Shown piece after piece: positions 7,894-16,774 of a stretch of 64,000 nucleotides of DNA. A program made the translations under genes and the position numbers. Source of the stretch: Vibrio natriegens NBRC 15636 = ATCC 14048 = DSM 759 (lineage in GTDB: Bacteria; Pseudomonadota; Gammaproteobacteria; Enterobacterales; Vibrionaceae); assembly GCF_035621455.1 (NCBI RefSeq), contig NZ_CP141822.1, positions 1,984,001 to 2,048,000 on the forward strand. Direction: 5' to 3'. The stretch's first letter is position 1, and every line of letters starts with the position of its first letter. The notes beneath the pieces were generated by a model. That model was given only the letters and a program-made list of their open reading frames with translations. It was not told the origin of the DNA and ran no database searches.

Positions 7894-10423
7894 TTTTGGT
7901 TTGGCAGGTCTGCTCTATCCAAAAGCCATTACATTATATGTCACTATAGCCGCTGTTCTCTTGTGGCAGCTGTACTATTGCTATCGCCTGAAAAGTCGCA
8001 GCGAGCGCGTTTTAGGCACCCATCATGCGCCCTACATCGCATACTCTGCCTGCATCATTATCTGGATTGGCAGCAATGCCTATTTTCATACTGACCTATT
8101 GGTAAACTTTGGCTCAGAAGGCGGCGTTTTCATGGCGAAACTGGCTAATCTCGCGTCCTTCTTCTCTTTTGCCTTTGCTTATTACTTTTCCTGTCAGCTA
8201 CTCGCCGAACAAAAAAACAGGGGTACAAAAAGATGGCAGCAACTGATATTTGTACTGCTGTCAGGGTATTCACTTTTTATAAATTTACGTCCGGATTTAA
8301 CGGTAGAGAATGTCTCTATACAGGGACCCAGTGAGTTTGTGATTGAATTTGGCTCTCAGACCGCCTACTTCTTTAATTCCATCCTGATACTGATTACGCT
8401 TACACTCATCAACCTTGCTCGTATGCGAGTCAACAGTAGCAAACTGACACTGGCTAAAAGCAACTACATGATCGCAGGAATCTTGGTATTCATGCTGTCA
8501 ACTACGGCCATCCATCTCGGCATGACCTATTTTCTTGGCGACTTTTCACTGACATGGTTGCCACCAGCACTCTCCATCAGTGAAATGCTATTTTTTGGCT
8601 ACGCTTTACTCACCTCTCGCTTCTATAGTGCGAAATATCTCGCCTACATCGCCGTCACCACGTTGTTGGTGTGCGGTATTTTTGTATTGCCGTTAGGCGC
8701 GGTATTGATGCCAATAACCGAAGGCAACCAATGGCTTATTTCCATTCCGATCTGTGCACTGATTGGTGTTACCTGGCATTGGCTCTATCGTCGAGTGAGC
8801 CGCTTGGTCTCCTATTTTGTCTATTTTAAAAAGCAAACTCCGGTGCAACAAATTTTGGCTCTGGAAGAGGACTTTAAGCGCTCCATTGATGATGCGATGG
8901 AAAAGCTTGGGGTGCTGCTCGATATCCCCAAAGACAAACTGCAATTGGTCAACAGCCACTGCTCTGAGACGTTCTATGAAGACTATCTGCATTCTGATAA
9001 ATCGGTTCTGCTTCTTGATGAACTGTCTGAAGAGATAAAGTACACCTCAGCCAACAGCAGTACATTGAGAAAGCTCTACAATAAAATGCGTTCCAGTGAT
9101 ACGGCACTGGTCATGCCGATTTATGGCCATAGCCGCTCGGTCTCTCACCTTTTGATTTCTTCCCATAAGCGAAATCAGAAGCTATTTTCTAACGAAGAGA
9201 TTTCCGCCTTACAAACGCTGCTGACTCGTGTGCAAAGCACGATTGAGGCAGATAGAAAAGTTCGTCAAAGCCGAGCACTCGCCCACTCCATTGCTCATGA
9301 AATGCGTAACCCTCTTACGCAAGTACAATTGCAATTTGAGGTTTTGACTCAACATATTGAATCCCAGTTTCCACCAGAAACACTAAAAGGCGACATCAAT
9401 AAGGGGCAAGCGGCAATTCAGCGTGGTCGGCAACTGATTGATATCATATTAAGAGAGGTCAGCGACACATCGCCCGAACAAGAGCCACAAGTAGCAACTT
9501 CTATTCACAACGCGGTGAATCAGGCGATCACTCGCTATGGTTTTGAGAACGAAAAGAGTCTCGATCGAGTAAAACTGCCTCAACAAGATGATTTTGTGGT
9601 GATGTTAAATGAAACCCTGTTTAACTTCGTTATTTTTAACTTGATCCGCAATGCGGTTTATTACTTTGACTCTTATCCTGCAAGTCAAATTGAAATGAGT
9701 ACTCAAACTGGACCGTATGAGAACGTATTAATCTTTCGTGATACCGGGCCTGGCATCGATAACACCATTGTGCATAAGATCTTTGACGACTTCTTTTCCT
9801 ACCAAAAAAGCGGCGGGAGTGGTCTGGGGCTAAGTTATTGTCAGCGAGTAATGCGTTCATTTGGCGGGCGAATAGAATGCCACTCTGTAAAGGGAGAGTT
9901 CACAGAGTTCTATCTTTACTTTCCTGTCGTACCGAACTCACCAAAAGCAGAAACGTTTAGGGTTAACTCGGAACATGGAAGCAGTGCAAAAGACGAAGCT
10001 AAGTCTAATGTAATGAAAGAGTTAAAAGTCGGCGAACATGCACCAACAGTGCTCATTGTTGATGATAAAGAGGTGCAACGCACATTAGTTCAGCTGTACT
10101 TGAAACAATTAGGTGTCCAATGTTTGCAGGCAAATAACGGCGCGAATGCAATAGAGATGATTCAATCTCACAAAGTAGATTTGGTTCTGATGGATGTGCA
10201 AATGCCGGTTATGAATGGTTTTGATGCCAGCCAACGTATTAAAGCAATCTCTCCTTCCGTCAAGGTCATCGCGTTATCAGGGGAATCAGGAGATTTAGAG
10301 CTCGCACAGATTTCTAAACTCATGGATGGTCGCTTGAACAAGCCAACAACCTTAAATGCGTTGCGAGAGGTAATACAGACGTGGCTCATTCAAAACCAAC
10401 CCACTGAGTCAAACTCACTTTAA
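7886..10423 (+). CDS. luxN: Hybrid sensor kinase LuxN, autoinducer-1 (HAI-1) receptor
   Basis: Inner-membrane quorum-sensing receptor. In V. harveyi it phosphorylates LuxU/LuxO at low cell density and turns phosphatase when N-(3-hydroxybutanoyl)-homoserine lactone binds. The product is 845 aa (V. harveyi LuxN is about 849). It has an N-terminal multi-pass sensor domain of about nine membrane segments (to about residue 310), a histidine kinase with H471 in SIAHEMRNP, N/G boxes (NLIRNAVYYF, DTGPGID, GGSGLGLSYC), and a C-terminal receiver with D770 in LMDVQMPVMNG. The phospho-acceptor positions match those known for LuxN (H471, D771). The start overlaps the upstream luxM-like remnant. All catalytic motifs are intact, so the receptor appears functional although its cognate synthase gene seems deleted. 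Confidence 0.95.
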   Translation: MFDFGLAGLLYPKAITLYVTIAAVLLWQLYYCYRLKSRSERVLGTHHAPYIAYSACIIIWIGSNAYFHTDLLVNFGSEGGVFMAKLANLASFFSFAFAYYFSCQLLAEQKNRGTKRWQQLIFVLLSGYSLFINLRPDLTVENVSIQGPSEFVIEFGSQTAYFFNSILILITLTLINLARMRVNSSKLTLAKSNYMIAGILVFMLSTTAIHLGMTYFLGDFSLTWLPPALSISEMLFFGYALLTSRFYSAKYLAYIAVTTLLVCGIFVLPLGAVLMPITEGNQWLISIPICALIGVTWHWLYRRVSRLVSYFVYFKKQTPVQQILALEEDFKRSIDDAMEKLGVLLDIPKDKLQLVNSHCSETFYEDYLHSDKSVLLLDELSEEIKYTSANSSTLRKLYNKMRSSDTALVMPIYGHSRSVSHLLISSHKRNQKLFSNEEISALQTLLTRVQSTIEADRKVRQSRALAHSIAHEMRNPLTQVQLQFEVLTQHIESQFPPETLKGDINKGQAAIQRGRQLIDIILREVSDTSPEQEPQVATSIHNAVNQAITRYGFENEKSLDRVKLPQQDDFVVMLNETLFNFVIFNLIRNAVYYFDSYPASQIEMSTQTGPYENVLIFRDTGPGIDNTIVHKIFDDFFSYQKSGGSGLGLSYCQRVMRSFGGRIECHSVKGEFTEFYLYFPVVPNSPKAETFRVNSEHGSSAKDEAKSNVMKELKVGEHAPTVLIVDDKEVQRTLVQLYLKQLGVQCLQANNGANAIEMIQSHKVDLVLMDVQMPVMNGFDASQRIKAISPSVKVIALSGESGDLELAQISKLMDGRLNKPTTLNALREVIQTWLIQNQPTESNSL

Positions 10424-10512
10424 ATTACTTGGCATAGCTTATGCTTATACAAGTAGAGCTACCTAAATCATAGCATTAGGCACGGGTAGAAAAATGTTAA
10501 AGGGAGATGACA

Positions 10513-10755
10513 ATGTTACCCAGCAGAGACACATATCGCAGCTTGATTCATCATGGTATTAAAGCACTATTGTTAGATCGTATCGGTCACTATTCCGAAA
10601 ATGAATATCACCAATACCTCAATCTAATGACGGGCAAGTCATCATGCGGCATCATGACCAATGACGAACTCGCTGCCACAGTAGATAACCTTTTGTGTGA
10701 AGGCTATTTAGAAGATGTCAAAACGCGTATCCCCCAATACCAGAATGTCGCCTAA
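10513..10755 (+). CDS. Small hypothetical protein
   Basis: An 80-aa, slightly acidic, soluble-looking protein with no signal peptide or membrane segment; I do not recognise a family. ATG 10513 is chosen because GGGAG at 10502-10506 gives a six-base spacer; an ATG at 10507 abuts the ribosome site. It lies about 90 bases after luxN with no terminator between them, and is followed by a good terminator, so it may be cotranscribed with luxN. A strong ribosome site and clean boundaries argue that it is real. Confidence 0.7.
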   Translation: MLPSRDTYRSLIHHGIKALLLDRIGHYSENEYHQYLNLMTGKSSCGIMTNDELAATVDNLLCEGYLEDVKTRIPQYQNVA

Positions 10756-10775
10756 ACTATAAATTAGAGACAAGG

Positions 10776-10803
10776 ATTGCCGCCATTGTCGCGGCAATTT
10801 TTG
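10776..10803 (+). terminator. Rho-independent terminator after the luxN region
   Basis: Stem ATTGCCGC / GCGGCAAT, seven-base loop, then TTTTTG. Confidence 0.88.
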
Positions 10804-10886
10804 TATCCAATTGTCTCGAGCTATTCACATTGCGTCAGATTCCGCTAGACTGTGAACAACTCAATAACCAGGTAGTTTTCTGCAAC

Positions 10887-11450
10887 ATGAAGCAAATTCT
10901 TGATTTTATTCCACTCATTGTCTTCTTTGCCTTGTATAAGATGTACGACATTTACGTTGCGACCGGAGCACTCATCGTCGCGACGGCTATTCAAATCGTC
11001 CTGACGTTTGCGCTTTACAAAAAAGTGGAAAAAATGCAGTTAATCACTTTCGTGATGGTGGCTGTATTTGGTGGCATGACCATATTTCTCCACGATGACA
11101 ACTTCATCAAATGGAAAGTGACCATTGTTTACATGGTATTTGCTATTGGTCTTGCGGTCAGTCACGCGATGGGCAAATCAGCAATAAAAGGGATGCTAGG
11201 AAAAGAGATCTCTCTTCCTGAAAACATTTGGACACGCATCAACTGGGCTTGGGTCGGCTTCTTCTCTTTCTGCGCAGGCTTAAACATTTATGTTGCCTAC
11301 GAACTGCCACTCGATGTCTGGGTTAACTTTAAAGTGTTTGGTCTGCTGATAGCGACATTCAGTTATATGATCGCTACAGGTTTTTACATCTACAAACACA
11401 TGCCAAAAGAGCAGAAAAATAGCTCCTCCGATGTTTCGGTTGATGAATAA
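10887..11450 (+). CDS. yciB: Inner-membrane protein YciB (septation protein A family)
   Basis: A 187-aa polytopic inner-membrane protein with about five hydrophobic segments and the family N-terminus [18 protein letters not shown]. YciB/IspA proteins interact with the elongasome and divisome and affect envelope integrity; the molecular activity is unclear. Start ATG 10887 is taken because it matches the family N-terminus; an earlier in-frame codon at 10830 would add a non-conserved extension that overlaps the promoter region. As in many gammaproteobacteria it neighbours yciA and yciI near the trp genes. Confidence 0.92.
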   Translation: MKQILDFIPLIVFFALYKMYDIYVATGALIVATAIQIVLTFALYKKVEKMQLITFVMVAVFGGMTIFLHDDNFIKWKVTIVYMVFAIGLAVSHAMGKSAIKGMLGKEISLPENIWTRINWAWVGFFSFCAGLNIYVAYELPLDVWVNFKVFGLLIATFSYMIATGFYIYKHMPKEQKNSSSDVSVDE

Positions 11451-11461
11451 CGGCTCAGCTT

Positions 11462-11470
11462 TGCTATAAT
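11462..11470 (+). promoter_or_regulatory. Extended -10 promoter just after yciB
   Basis: TGCTATAAT is a perfect extended -10 (TGnTATAAT). A weak -35 candidate, TTGATG, lies at 11440-11445 with 19-base spacing. The predicted start near 11477 lies only about 11 bases before a terminator hairpin. Confidence 0.55.
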
Positions 11471-11487
11471 CCGCGCAAATTATTTTT

Positions 11488-11514
11488 AACAGCGACCTTC
11501 GGGTCGCTGTTTTG
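11488..11514 (+). terminator. Rho-independent terminator after yciB
   Basis: Ten-base stem AACAGCGACC / GGTCGCTGTT closed by a stable TTCG tetraloop, followed by TTGTT. Confidence 0.9.
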
Positions 11515-11652
11515 TTACTGTTCCAATTAATATTTGCGCTTGTTATCCATCGTAGTAACTAACAGAACATCCTGGCAGATTAAAATGCTTGGGAACTTTT
11601 ACTTACTGAGATTGGTCCCATTTAAGCGCTGACGATGATTTAGGATGTCACA

Positions 11653-12048
11653 ATGAGCCAAGAATTTAACTCTCCGAAAGGCCAACTACTGCTTCGTACC
11701 CTCGCAATGCCTGCTGATACAAATGCGAACGGCGATATCTTTGGTGGCTGGATTATGTCTCAGCTTGACTTAGCTGGTGCTATTTTGGCGAAAGAAATTT
11801 CTTCCGGACGCGTCGTCACCGTTTCTGTTTCGAGCATTACGTTTAGAAAACCAGTGAGCGTAGGTGATGTCGTCTGTTGTTACGGTGTATGTAAAAACAT
11901 CGGCCGCACTTCAATGAGTGTCGACCTTGAAGTGTGGGTAAAACCGGTGAAAGTAGACGGCATTGAAGATCGCTTTATGGTGTGTGATGCAACCTTTAAT
12001 TACGTCGCGATCGACAGCGAAGGTAAACCTCGCCCTATCGCAAAATAG
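11653..12048 (+). CDS. yciA: Acyl-CoA thioesterase YciA
   Basis: Cytosolic hot-dog-fold thioesterase of broad acyl-CoA specificity, 131 aa, the usual length. The family signature NGDIFGGWIMSQLDLAGA holds the catalytic Asp and Gly of the active-site helix. The start at ATG 11653 gives the conserved entry MSQEFNSPKGQLLLRTLAMP; an AGGATG element lies upstream. It sits between yciB and yciI, in the common yci order. It may influence membrane lipid supply together with YciB. Confidence 0.94.
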   Translation: MSQEFNSPKGQLLLRTLAMPADTNANGDIFGGWIMSQLDLAGAILAKEISSGRVVTVSVSSITFRKPVSVGDVVCCYGVCKNIGRTSMSVDLEVWVKPVKVDGIEDRFMVCDATFNYVAIDSEGKPRPIAK

Positions 12049-12162
12049 GTTTGAAACGGTTCTAATAGAAGGAAAATTCTCACATTTTCTATTGTTAACT
12101 TGTGAGAGTCACCAAAAAGTCGTTAAATTAGGACTTCAACCTACCAATTAAGGAACTATGCT

Positions 12163-12459
12163 ATGTGGTATGTCATCTTTTCTCAGGACATCGAGAATTC
12201 ATTAGAAAAGCGTATGAGTGTTCGCCCTCAACACCTGGAACGTTTGCAACAACTTCAGGACGAAGGACGACTTCTTACCGCAGGCCCAATGCCAGCGATT
12301 GATTCTGACAACCCAGGAGAAGCGGGATTTACCGGTTCCACCGTCATAGCAGAGTTTGATTCTTTGGAAGACGCAAAAGCCTGGGCAGATAAAGACCCTT
12401 ACGTGGCGGCGGGCGTTTACGAAAACGTGATCGTCAAACCGTTCAAAAAAGTGTTTTAA
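12163..12459 (+). CDS. yciI: YciI family protein
   Basis: A 98-aa protein with the dimeric alpha/beta (ferredoxin-like) YCII fold: N-terminal MWYVIFSQD, central His-Leu segment [11 protein letters not shown] and the C-terminal [12 protein letters not shown] strand. Members are related to chlorodismutase-like and dehydratase-like enzymes, but the cellular role of YciI is undefined. A GGAACT element precedes ATG 12163. It is followed after three bases by aspS, so the two are probably cotranscribed. Confidence 0.92.
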   Translation: MWYVIFSQDIENSLEKRMSVRPQHLERLQQLQDEGRLLTAGPMPAIDSDNPGEAGFTGSTVIAEFDSLEDAKAWADKDPYVAAGVYENVIVKPFKKVF

Positions 12460-12462
12460 TTT

Positions 12463-12849
12463 ATGAAAAAATTACTGTGTTTGTTTCTGGCGCTTGGTGC
12501 GCTAGCAGGCTGTACGTCTACCGCGGATAAAGAGCGTCAGCTGGAACTGATGGCATCTAATCGTGCCGGTGTTCTCTCTGCTGGTCTACCTATGGAATAT
12601 GGACCTCTGCAAATTATGCGGGTTTCTTCTAACAAGAATGTCGTTGAAATGATGATGATTTATAACGACGGCGCGATGGGAGCGAAACCATTAGCACAAA
12701 TGCTTAACTCGAGTATCTACACATTCTGCCACAAACCAGAAATACGAGATCATATCAATATGGGTTTAATGTATAGAGTGAAAGTGCGTAATACGCGCGG
12801 TCAATTGATGGCGGATGAACTGATTTCAGAGCAACGCTGTAGCAATTAA
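12463..12849 (+). CDS. aspS: Type II secretion pilotin AspS-like lipoprotein
   Basis: A 128-aa outer-membrane lipoprotein precursor: basic N-terminus, hydrophobic core and lipobox LAGC with the lipidated cysteine at residue 17. Two further cysteines (FCHKP and EQRCSN) are suitable for the disulfide of AspS/GspS-beta pilotins, which escort the secretin GspD to the outer membrane. In V. cholerae the AspS gene sits beside metE, away from the main eps locus, as here. The assignment rests on this context, length, lipobox and cysteine pattern. It lies three bases after yciI. Confidence 0.75.
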   Translation: MKKLLCLFLALGALAGCTSTADKERQLELMASNRAGVLSAGLPMEYGPLQIMRVSSNKNVVEMMMIYNDGAMGAKPLAQMLNSSIYTFCHKPEIRDHINMGLMYRVKVRNTRGQLMADELISEQRCSN

Positions 12850-12925
12850 TCACAGTAATTTGCCGAGCGAGCTGAGTATTGGATACCGTCCAAGCATCGC
12901 ATTTGAATGGCTGGTTAAAAGATAC

Positions 12926-12955
12926 AAAAAAGCAGGGTCTCACCCCTGCTTTTTC
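12926..12955. terminator. Bidirectional terminator between aspS and metE
   Basis: Stem AGCAGGG / CCCTGCT flanked by A on the left and T on the right, so it can end both the plus-strand yciI-aspS unit and minus-strand metE. Confidence 0.85.
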
Positions 12956-12967
12956 TTTAACTGCTGT

Positions 12968-15250
12968 TTATGCTAGCTCAGTACGTAGCTTTTTCGCTGC
13001 TGAGACTAAGTTAGCCAACGCTGCCTCTGTCTCTGCCCAGTTTCGTGTTTTTAGACCACAATCTGGATTCACCCATAAACGTTGTACGGGAATTTTTTCT
13101 GCCGCTTTCTTGATCAGACCTTCAATCCACTCTTCACTTGGAATGTTTGGTGAGTGAATATCATAAACACCAGGACCGATTTCATTTGGATAATTAAACT
13201 CTTCAAACGCTTTTAGCAATTCCATATTTGAACGTGACGTCTCAATGGTAATCACATCTGCATCCAGTGCCGCAACTGAATCAATGATTTCATTGAACTC
13301 GCTGTAACACATATGAGTATGAATCTGTGTCTCCGGCTTCGCACTACCTGCAGAAATCTTAAACGCATCCACAGCCCATTCCAGGTAAGCTTTATGATCA
13401 CGCTTCTTAAGCGGTAACCCTTCACGAATCGCAGGCTCGTCAATCTGGATGATATTAATGCCTGCATTTTGTAAATCAGAAACTTCATCTCGCAGCGCCA
13501 GCGCCAACTGTTGGGTGATCTCCTTACGAGTAATGTCTTCACGCGGGAATGTCCAACACAGAATCGTAACAGGGCCAGTCAGCATTCCTTTCATTTGTTT
13601 GCTGGTCAGGGATTGTGCATACGTTGACCACTCAACCGTGATTGGTTTTTCACGCTCAATATCCGCAACGACAATAGCAGGCTTCACGCAGCGAGAACCG
13701 TAACTCTGAACCCAACCGAATTTGGTTGTTTGGAAACCAGCCAGATTTTCTGCGAAGTATTCAACCATATCGTTACGCTCAGCTTCGCCGTGCACCAACA
13801 CGTCCAGATCCAGCGCTTCCTGACGTTTCACCGCATCAGCAATATGCCCTTTAAGTGCGGCAACATAATCTGACTCAGAAAGTTGACCAGAGCGATACGC
13901 GCTGCGCTGAACACGAATTTCACCGGTTTGAGGGAAAGAGCCGATAGTCGTGGTTGGCAACAGTGGTAAACCCAGTACTTCGGCCTGATGCGCCGCACGC
14001 TCAGGATAAGGAGCACTGCGTTGTGTTAGCTCCGCGGTGATGCGATTAATACGAGCCTGCACTTGAGGTTTATTCACGTGTGTCGCCGTTTTACGCGCAT
14101 TGATTGGCTGGCTGTAGGTGTCGCATGCCAGAATCGCATTTTGATCGCCGTCCAGTGCTTTACCTAGCAGGGCTACCTCGGTAACTTTCTGTTTCGCAAA
14201 GGCGAACCAGCTTTTGACTTCTTCACTCAGCGCTGTTTCAAGCTCTAGATCTACCGGGCTGTGCAGTAATGAACATGAGCTTGCAACCCACAGCTTATCG
14301 CCTAGCTTCTCTTTTACTGGTTGTAAGCTCGCCAATTGCGCACTTAGATCCGCTCTCCAAACATTGCGTCCATTGATAACGCCAGCCGATAACACCCAAC
14401 CTTGTGGTAGTTTTTCCACAACGTCATCAAGCTGGTCTGGCGCTGCCGACAAGTCAATGTGCAAACCATCAACAGGTAAGTCGACAATTTTGTCCAGTGT
14501 ATCGGTAACAGCGTCAAAGTAAGTCGTTAGCAGCACTTTTACATCACTGCGGATGATTTGATACGCCAGTTTAAATGAATCCGCCCATTGACTTTCCAGC
14601 TCAAGAGACAGAATAGGCTCATCAATTTGTACCCATTCCACACCCAAAGCAGCCAATTTAGCCAAAATTGCTTGATACGCGGTCAGCAATCTTGGTAACA
14701 GTGACAGGCGGTCAAAGCCTTCTTCAACTTCTTTACCCAAGTACAAGTAACTTAATGGACCAAGTAGAACAGGCTTAACCTTGTGTCCCGCGTTGACGGC
14801 TTCACTCACCTCTTCAAATAACTGCGGCCAGCTCACCTCAAAAGTATCGTCTTTGCTAAATTCCGGCACAATGTAGTGGTAGTTGGTATTGAACCACTTA
14901 GTCATGTCAGAGGCTGCTGCGCCTGCACAGCCACAACCAGCATGTGACTGGCCTCGACCAACCTTGAACAAAGTATCAAGGTTAGGTGTGCCCTCGGCAT
15001 GACGCTTTGGTACGTGGCCCAGTAACAATGTTGTTGTCAGTACGTGATCATACCAGGCAAAGTCGCCGGCAGTGGCAAAACTCAAACCCGCATCGCTTTG
15101 TACTTGCCAGTTGTTTGCTCTTAGCTGTGCGCCAACCTGCTGGAGTTGTGCTTGATCGATTTCTCCGCGCCAGTATTTCTCCTGCGCAAATTTCAGTTCA
15201 CGTTTTTCACCAATGCGTGGGTAGCCAAGTATGTGTGTGATTGTCGCCAT
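12968..15250 (-). CDS. metE: Cobalamin-independent methionine synthase
   Basis: Transfers a methyl group from 5-methyltetrahydropteroyl-triglutamate to homocysteine; zinc enzyme with two TIM barrels, 760 aa, full length. The N-terminal barrel starts with [16 protein letters not shown]. The C-terminal barrel carries the zinc ligands in HTHMCYSEF and NPDCGLKTR, plus TIGSFPQT and IDEPAIREG. It is divergent from metR, its expected activator, with MetJ-like boxes in the shared control region. It is followed by a bidirectional terminator. Confidence 0.97.
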   Translation of the reverse strand: MATITHILGYPRIGEKRELKFAQEKYWRGEIDQAQLQQVGAQLRANNWQVQSDAGLSFATAGDFAWYDHVLTTTLLLGHVPKRHAEGTPNLDTLFKVGRGQSHAGCGCAGAAASDMTKWFNTNYHYIVPEFSKDDTFEVSWPQLFEEVSEAVNAGHKVKPVLLGPLSYLYLGKEVEEGFDRLSLLPRLLTAYQAILAKLAALGVEWVQIDEPILSLELESQWADSFKLAYQIIRSDVKVLLTTYFDAVTDTLDKIVDLPVDGLHIDLSAAPDQLDDVVEKLPQGWVLSAGVINGRNVWRADLSAQLASLQPVKEKLGDKLWVASSCSLLHSPVDLELETALSEEVKSWFAFAKQKVTEVALLGKALDGDQNAILACDTYSQPINARKTATHVNKPQVQARINRITAELTQRSAPYPERAAHQAEVLGLPLLPTTTIGSFPQTGEIRVQRSAYRSGQLSESDYVAALKGHIADAVKRQEALDLDVLVHGEAERNDMVEYFAENLAGFQTTKFGWVQSYGSRCVKPAIVVADIEREKPITVEWSTYAQSLTSKQMKGMLTGPVTILCWTFPREDITRKEITQQLALALRDEVSDLQNAGINIIQIDEPAIREGLPLKKRDHKAYLEWAVDAFKISAGSAKPETQIHTHMCYSEFNEIIDSVAALDADVITIETSRSNMELLKAFEEFNYPNEIGPGVYDIHSPNIPSEEWIEGLIKKAAEKIPVQRLWVNPDCGLKTRNWAETEAALANLVSAAKKLRTELA

Positions 15251-15308
15251 TTCCCTAGTCCTTATTATTCAGTTTATTTTGGTCAGAACATCTCTGGCTT
15301 AACCGTTA

Positions 15309-15324
15309 GGATGTCTGGATGGCT
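15309..15324 (-). promoter_or_regulatory. Tandem MetJ box upstream of metE
   Basis: On the minus strand AGCCATCC followed directly by AGACATCC: two adjacent eight-base units resembling the met box AGACGTCT. They lie about 60 bases upstream of the metE start, just downstream of a possible promoter (TTGTCC, 17-base gap, GATAGT). Confidence 0.55.
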
Positions 15325-15429
15325 AAACTATCTCTCTCAGACTAAAATTGGACAAGGTCTAAATATTCAACTTGTTTATTAAAAAAATTCATAATGCGCT
15401 CGTAAAACGCAACAATACCTTTAATTAAT

Positions 15430-15445
15430 AGACGTCTAGACGTTT
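15430..15445 (+). promoter_or_regulatory. Tandem MetJ box upstream of metR
   Basis: AGACGTCT followed directly by AGACGTTT: a perfect met box plus a seven-of-eight match in tandem, the arrangement MetJ dimers bind cooperatively. It lies 67-82 bases upstream of metR. Confidence 0.8.
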
Positions 15446-15511
15446 ACATTTCTATATTTTGCAGTTAAGTTAATTAAGTTCATGGTGAGCATTAAAGGAT
15501 GAAAGAGATTC

Positions 15512-16423
15512 ATGATAGAGCTAAAACACTTGCGTACTATTACCTCGCTTCGAGATACGGGCTCGCTGACGGCCACGGCAACTGCGTTGCATTTGACTCA
15601 ATCAGCTCTTTCGCACCAAATTAAGGATCTGGAGTCTCGCATTGGTGGCCAGTTATTTCTTAGGAAAACCCGCCCGGTGAAATTCACTTCAGAAGGTGAA
15701 ATTCTATTGCGCCTTGCAGAAGATATTTTACCGAAACTCGCTAGAGCAGAGAATGAACTGGCAAGTTTGAAAGAAGACGTTAATGGCCGATTGCACATGG
15801 CTATCGAATGTCATTCTTGTTTTCAATGGCTGATGCCTGCCCTTAAGGAATACCAGTTGGCGTGGCCTAGTGTGACGCTGGATTTTTCTTCAGGCTTTGG
15901 ATTCGAGCCTTTACCTGCCCTACTCGCCGGAGAGCTGGATCTGGTTATTACTTCGGATATTCAGCCGCGTTCAGAGGTGCACTACGAGCCTTTGTTTGAC
16001 TTTGAAATGCGTCTAATCACGTCCACCAGCCACCCGCTGGCTGATAAAGCGATTATTGATCCTCAAGATCTTGCCGATCAAACCATGCTCTCTTATCCGG
16101 TTCAAAAACAGCGACTTGATGTGGTTAAACACTTTTTACAACCTGCTGGTGTGGAACCAGCTAAGTGGAAGCAAGCAGACAACACATTGATGTTAGTGCA
16201 AATGGTTTCGGCTGGATTAGGGGTTGCCGCGCTGCCGAACTGGGCCATTTCAGAGTTTTCTCGACAAGGATTAATTACCAGTAAGCCATTTGGCAATGGG
16301 TTGTGGCGTCGCCTGTTTGCTGCTGTGCGAAACTCAGAGAAAGACAAACGCTATTTACAGGCGTTTTTCGCAACCGCAAGACAACAATGTAAAAGCCACC
16401 TCGATGGCATCAAGATGGCTTAA
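15512..16423 (+). CDS. metR: LysR-type regulator MetR
   Basis: Homocysteine-responsive LysR-family activator of metE and other methionine genes, 303 aa. The N-terminal winged helix-turn-helix spans about residues 3-60 (TATATALHLTQSALSHQIKDLE), and a substrate-binding-like effector domain fills the rest (about 90-300). Start ATG 15512 gives the family N-terminus MIELKHLRTI. The divergent arrangement with metE is the classical metE/metR pair. The MetJ boxes suggest repression by S-adenosylmethionine; I could not place a convincing MetR site. Confidence 0.95.
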   Translation: MIELKHLRTITSLRDTGSLTATATALHLTQSALSHQIKDLESRIGGQLFLRKTRPVKFTSEGEILLRLAEDILPKLARAENELASLKEDVNGRLHMAIECHSCFQWLMPALKEYQLAWPSVTLDFSSGFGFEPLPALLAGELDLVITSDIQPRSEVHYEPLFDFEMRLITSTSHPLADKAIIDPQDLADQTMLSYPVQKQRLDVVKHFLQPAGVEPAKWKQADNTLMLVQMVSAGLGVAALPNWAISEFSRQGLITSKPFGNGLWRRLFAAVRNSEKDKRYLQAFFATARQQCKSHLDGIKMA

Positions 16424-16445
16424 GAATGGGAGATGTTGAACGTTG

Positions 16446-16646
16446 TTAGCGTTCGTACGATTTGAATTGGTTTGTGAGAGGGTCGTACTGGTAGCCAAGC
16501 ATATCCAGCTTGCCTACTACCGACTCTGTATCCATTTCATAAGTCGATACTAATTCGTCAAAACTGTCACACTCTAAGCGTAGTTTTTCGTTGACGATAC
16601 CTAACAGAATAATGCTATCCAGATTACCTACATTGCTTAAATCCAT
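16446..16646 (-). CDS. DUF4250 domain protein
   Basis: A small 66-aa acidic protein matching the DUF4250 pattern (DSIILLGIVNEKLRLE, LDMLGYQYDPLTNQF). Function unknown. ATG 16646 is preferred because AGAGGAG sits seven bases upstream on the minus strand; a TTG at 16667 would place the ribosome site inside the coding sequence. It is convergent with metR, separated by about 20 bases and no clear terminator. Confidence 0.8.
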   Translation of the reverse strand: MDLSNVGNLDSIILLGIVNEKLRLECDSFDELVSTYEMDTESVVGKLDMLGYQYDPLTNQFKSYER

Positions 16647-16774
16647 CGCGACACTCCTCTTCGACAAGGTTTATACCCCAATAACCTCAAGTGACCGGGT
16701 ATATATACAGCGTAGACATAATCTGGCGAATTTAAAGTGAGCCCACTCTAGATCGTGAGCTCACAAACGGGATA

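Noticed and set aside
10507..10512. Start codon ATG 10507 for the small gene after luxN
   Set aside because: It directly abuts the ribosome site; ATG 10513 has proper spacing.
15325..15429. MetR operator TGAA-N5-TTCA between metE and metR
   Set aside because: Only loose half-matches were found, none with both arms.
16446..16667. Longer DUF4250 protein starting at TTG 16667
   Set aside because: This would place the strong ribosome site inside the coding sequence; ATG 16646 fits it.
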